A stretch of DNA of 64,000 nucleotides from Alentia gelatinosa. Lineage: Eukaryota; Annelida; Polychaeta; Phyllodocida; Polynoidae. Made by a program: the position numbers and the translations under genes. This document shows, piece after piece, positions 27,201 through 33,200 of this stretch. How positions within the stretch are numbered: position 1 is the stretch's first letter; each line of letters begins with the position of its first letter. The stretch covers positions 31,771,360-31,835,359 of the forward strand of contig OX465583.1 in assembly GCA_950022655.1 (NCBI GenBank), given 5' to 3'. The notes below the pieces were generated by a model. That model did no database searches. It saw only the letters and a program-made list of their open reading frames with translations, and was not told the origin of the DNA.

Positions 27201-30200
27201 TTCTTAATGATGTGGACATAATGAGATCAATTAATAGAAAGGACACCCAAGTACATGTACTTACATTTAGTTCATGAGATGGAGTGTACTATAACCAAAT
27301 TTTACCTACTCCTAAAGTGTGACCTAATTCTGATTTTAAGTAGGTCACGTTGCAAGAACACTTAATCAATCTTAATACGTGGCTATGGGTGTTCACTATT
27401 CAAGCTCCCGCATCTAAGTGACGGAGCAGTCGTCTGCTCGCGTTATTTATTAGAAAAAAAACCCCCCAAAAAAACCAAAAAAAACCAAACTAGAACACTT
27501 AATCACAATGTAAAACCGACATCAAATGTTTCATTTATTACGCATGAAATCACAATATTCTTTCACACGTAAATCATTTCTAATTCACCCCTAAAATGGG
27601 CGTTGGCCACAACATTACATTAGGTGCACTTAAGCAGTAGGAGAAGGAATCACGGGTGGTTAACCCATAATGATACCAGGTAGGTTTTTTTTAAGACAGC
27701 GACGTCTTTATTAGTTTATTCGAAAAAGAATGACCAAAACCCATTCAAAAACAAAAAACTTGTCTCACATGTATATTGCCCAAGAGAAAATGATGAAATT
27801 TGGGAATTAGATATAATGGACATGGATGATTCATGACAGTAAATATTGTTTCATTTCATACTGTGCAAGGGTATAAGATTTAATATTCCAATAAAAAGCA
27901 TGAGGTTATCACACCAACTTAGGGTCGAGTACTGCAGTGGGTTGTAAACAAGGAAATCAAGTAGAGCAGTGTCAGAAGTTGTCACGGGCTTTGATGAAAC
28001 ATTTCTCATGAATTAAATAATCATTGCAGAATTATGTAATTTGGGATAAATGTATGACATCCATATAGAATCCTCCACTGCTCATACCTCTTAATTTTGA
28101 TAAGTTTTAATATAAATATTATAGATGTATGACAAGTCTTACCCTGTCAATGTTTTACAGATCACCTGGACTAAATGGTGATCAACTGGTTACAACCCTG
28201 GAACGCAAAATAGCGACCAAGACCTCTCGCCCCTCAGAATGATCGCTATTGTTATAACCATTAAGTCTTTGGATTGTGAAGCCCTCTAAACAGTCGCTAA
28301 CTGGTCACTCTCAACGATTGTCATGACAGAGAAACACCTCCCAGGAATTTAGTTCCATGTGACCAAACAGAGGAAGCACGCTGGATACCCTACACAGATA
28401 ACATATATACTAGAAATTATTATCATCATGCCCTCTAGATAAAATAAAAAAGAAAATTAAAAAGTAGTTCCAGGTATTAATATACAGTAGAACCACACCT
28501 AAATGATACCCCACGCTAACAAATACCTTTGCTCGGAATGGATCCTCTATTAGATGTTTATTTTAACCCGGTGTAAGCGACCAGCCAGTGGGTATCAGTG
28601 GGGCATGCCAATGGAGTTTAGTTGCAATTGATCTGTTGCAGCTGGGACCAAAAAGACCGTCAGTAGGCCCATAAAACATATGGGAAGATCGAGTTACAAT
28701 GAGTAGTAACAGTAGGGCAGGGCTATATCGTATTCCGTCAACACATACGGACGACGTCACACGATTGCAGAAAGCGCGTACACATGTATTATTAGATTAT
28801 ATTCAACATATATCATACAGAGTGAAACCCTTGAAAAGATACAACACTGCAACGGGGACCAATTTTGATTGGAAAGGAACCTTCCATTTCATGTTTTAAC
28901 CGTTAAGCTGACCACCTCACAACACAAGAGCACTTTCATCGGGTGGTTGATGGTGTTTTACAATGTAGCAACAGTTATATAAAATCTATAAAATGAGGAT
29001 GACAGACAAGCAGGAAACACAGCGGCATGGCTGAGCCACAAACCCTGGTCTCCGTGATCTGAAAGCCAGCACACAACCAACTGAGCAATCCAGCAACACT
29101 CGGAGCACTTTGGTCTAGAGTGACGTATGGCCTGCTGAGTTGGATTCTATCGGCTTTACAGATCGGGTAGCGCAGAAAGGTTGAAAACTGATAAGCCCCA
29201 TTGTGGGCAACAAGAAAAGTAGTGTTCGTCTGTGGCAGGATACCAGTGATCCTCCGTTTTTCCCATGCTAGATAATCATACAGCTGGAACTATTCAGTGC
29301 GGCACTGTGCGAAGAGCAGGTCTCTACTGAGGCTCAACAAGACACACTCTATAAGTTTAGGTAAGGCAACTCTTACAACAGCCTTATCATTTATTAGACA
29401 GACCTAGCCCAACACCAAGTTAGTGGAAATATTTTCAATTAATATTTAAGTTTAAGATGACATATAGATTGAGGATCAGCTGAAAGGTGGAAGTCTGTAG
29501 ACCCTGGAAAAGAAAGAGGAGAAAAGGGCAAGTAAAGCACAAAATACTAACAAACGAGTCGTACTTACCAGCTTGATTTTGGAGAATGCAAGGTTCGCAT
29601 AGAGAACTGACACAAATTCCAGATCAACGTCCCTGATACAACGCATGCGCAGTTCGTAGGCGATAAGCGTTCCCACAAGGTACAGTTCATGGGCGAAAGG
29701 AAACATTTTCCTCTGCACCATAATATTGCCCTGGTCCTTTGCGAACACCATCAGTGTCTTCAGTATTTCCTAATAGGGGAGAGATTTGAAAGATGTCAGT
29801 TTTACAAATTTATCAACCAATGTCGACCGACTTGGTTGATACTTATACAGAAAGACAAAATGCAAAATTGTAATGAAGAAAATAGCACTACCGAGGTAAT
29901 CTAAATATTGGTTGGCTTTATTTTAGAACCGACGTTTTGTCATTACATGGACTTTATCAAGGTTGATATAAATTTCGCAGGTCTTCTGAGGTCCGCTGTG
30001 AGTCGTTTAGTTTACTCAACTAGTTGTTATAACTTTTAATTGTTCCATTGTATAGGCAGTTGTATAGCAATTAATTGTAAGAGTCTAATTTATATACAGT
30101 TGAATATGTGGTCTATTTAGCTTAGTTGACACTTATCAGTATAGTTCGTACGAGGGTTTCTTATGTCTTAAATTAGGTAGTCAATTAGGTATTGATTTAA

Positions 30201-33200
30201 AAAAGATAAATATATATATAACTCACCTGGGGATATTCGATCGGGAGCCTGTTCCTGTAAATATGGGAAAAATTGTTAAATATGATGAATGCATTTTATT
30301 CGAAAATACGTGTAGTTTCTGTAGTTCTACATTTACATTTTCTGTGACAACAAGGACTCGCAGACTTTTTTTCATGTGAAGTGTTCGCTGGGTCTTTGTT
30401 GTCATAGAAGTTACTTCAAATCATAGCTTTTCTGTGTGTAGCGTATTTTTATTTGTATACAGGACTGTGGTATTATTTATTCCAAAGTACTCTCTGTGAA
30501 TTGTTGATGTGAAATTGTTATCTAACCAAAAACATTGTTTCATCTGTTGTTTCAGCTGTAGAAAAAATAGAAGACTTTAGTGATTATCTAGGTAAGCTAT
30601 TATCATAACATATCTTTTCACAGGGAATAAAAGTCTTCACTTTCTGGCAAAATACATCATTTTAGGAGAAACATAAGGGAGTGTTCATTAATTATGGCCA
30701 GGGGAGGAGGGGGACACAGTTTTTGGAACACTGATTGGTAAAAAAACGTTGCCCCCCGCCCCCCCCCCCCCCCACCCCAATGGAAATACTGACCAAAAAA
30801 GTTGCCCACCCCTTGGAATACAGTTATACTGAAAAAAAGTTGCCCCCCCCCCCCTAGGAGCAGAACAACCCATGGTGTGACACTAAAAGAGGAACACACT
30901 CCCATATTTTAATGCAGAACCCCTTCAAGTACTCAATGTACAGTTCTTCTTGCTCATAGTGCTCTTCCATAAATATGGTAATCTTACTGAAATTAACAGC
31001 AACAGGGGCATTTTGTAGCACTTGATGTTATGGTAAATGCTCCTAATTCATCAATCTTCAAGACGAAAATTAATGACAAAATTTGGGAGTCTACCTCATT
31101 GTTTAGCTAAAAACGCAGACCCTGGCAGAAATAGTGAAATATGCCCCCTTCAATTGAAATACCCCCAAAATGTTGCCCCCACCCCCCCTTGAAACACCAT
31201 AAAAAACAGTGAACCCCTGGCCATAATTATTTAACGCTCCTTAAAGAGAAACTAACCAACAGTACAATTACATAGTACAATTCAATGGTGGTATTGGTGT
31301 AACATGTTAAATGAGAAAAGTTGTATTATGCTATATAAAATGACTAAATATATTGATTACTCATAACTGGGGTAACTGGGGTTAATAGAAAAGGCAGTAA
31401 GTACAAGAGACGGAAAAAGCCGAATACAAAACAAACATTCACTTTAAGATGAGTGTTAAAATTTGATAAATACTTACTACATACCCACATATTGAGTTCT
31501 ATTTGATTACGAGTGAGGTCCTGTCTAACTACTTGAGTTGAGTTGGTTGAGTTCTATTTGGTAATTCAACCTATCAGTACATATCAGAAGGTTAAATCTC
31601 ACATTATTCGAAAAGTACGGTTGTTACTAAAGCATGCACGGCTGAACAAGAGAATATTTACATAACTAACACAGACATTAACTAACACAACAAATCTTAA
31701 CCAAACGTGAAAGTTTTCAAGGTTTTTATTCTAGGGATGGCGGCCATAGAATATACATCAGCCTTATATTGCGGATGAATTTTAATGTATAGGAATGGAG
31801 AATATTTTCTTACTCATTGTGCCACCTGAAATTGATACAAAGACACCGAAATAAAAATATCAATCCATATTTTCCTTGCGTGCGAGCGTATGATTTTGTA
31901 TATTCAGGGTAATGGTCACATACAGATATCAGGAGCATTGCTTCACAAGAGATCCATGCACTCATCTTCATATTAGCAAGCAGGGAAAGGGAACTGTGGG
32001 GAACGTCCAATACTCATTTTAATCTTTAAATACATTATTACTGGTAAACTTGGGGAATCACTACAAAACTGTACATGCACATGCCTATCGAGGATATTGC
32101 ACTTTGACCTCGAGAGAATCAAATTGAAACTCGTAAATATCGTGCCACACCCGTGTGTCAAGAATTCAAAAAGCTACTCAGTTGTATAATGCTTTTAGGG
32201 GGACCGTTGATCTTGCATCTCAAATCGTAAAACCCTCCTGTTTTTGTTTTGTTTTGAAAAGGATCGAGGTGAGTCACTGCCGAGTGGTTCTACAGAGAGG
32301 AAGGCATTACTGGTACCTGACGAGAACATGTCACATCTCCGTTGACCTCTGACTGATCAGAATCAAGATGTAGACTTTTTGTTTTGCTTGTTTGATCTTA
32401 CGCTTGGTCAACCATTACAGGTCATTTCTAGACTTTCTCAAAGTTCAGCTTTTCTCACTGCTTTTAGACCACAAGGGTGGTAATCGAATCTATGTGATGA
32501 GTTAAGGTAGAAATCTCGACCCCACACATTTATTGACGTGCGAGTTCTATTAGTTCACACACCATATACATTGTATGAGAACGACTGGCCTTTGATATAG
32601 AAGCTGGGAATAAAGGAGAAAGCTGGTTGCTGCAGTGGGACATGAACTCATAACTTTGGGATTACCACTACCTTAACCACTGAGTCTACTCCCAACCCCC
32701 TGGTCTTGAGAGAATGTGTAATTGCAGAGGCCGGGAATACAGGCTTCTGAAGCCGACCTCAAATAACGACAAAGATTGTCTACTGAATTGTTTAAAGCAT
32801 CTGTGCATTCTCAAAAAAGAGTAACATGAGGCAAGGTATCCGTCCTTTGCTGACCTACTGATGTGACATCATGAAAAGATGTCACACCCACTCTCGCAGG
32901 CGTCTCCAGGGGCAGCCCGGAGACATAAATGTTACTGTGAACTAGAAATTAGTCTGTTGATAGTTTTGATGACACTTAAAGTGTCAGTAACAGGGTTTGA
33001 ACTTCTGTAAAGGGGAGGGGTGTCAAACCACGGTCTTCGAAGTCCGTGTTTAAACGTTGGATAGAAAGTGGTGACCAGGATAGAGAGGTCCTGGCTCGGG
33101 CAAGCCATTTCCGGGCTCTTTCTTTTTTTTAACTTGTTGGTCTACTCAGATCAGACTCTGAGCCAGTGGTGGTATGGAAAAGGCACGGGACTTTAAGTGA

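Noticed and set aside
28485..28570. Possible pogo-like element starting TACAGTAGAACC
   Set aside because: No matching right terminus found, so an element cannot be delimited.
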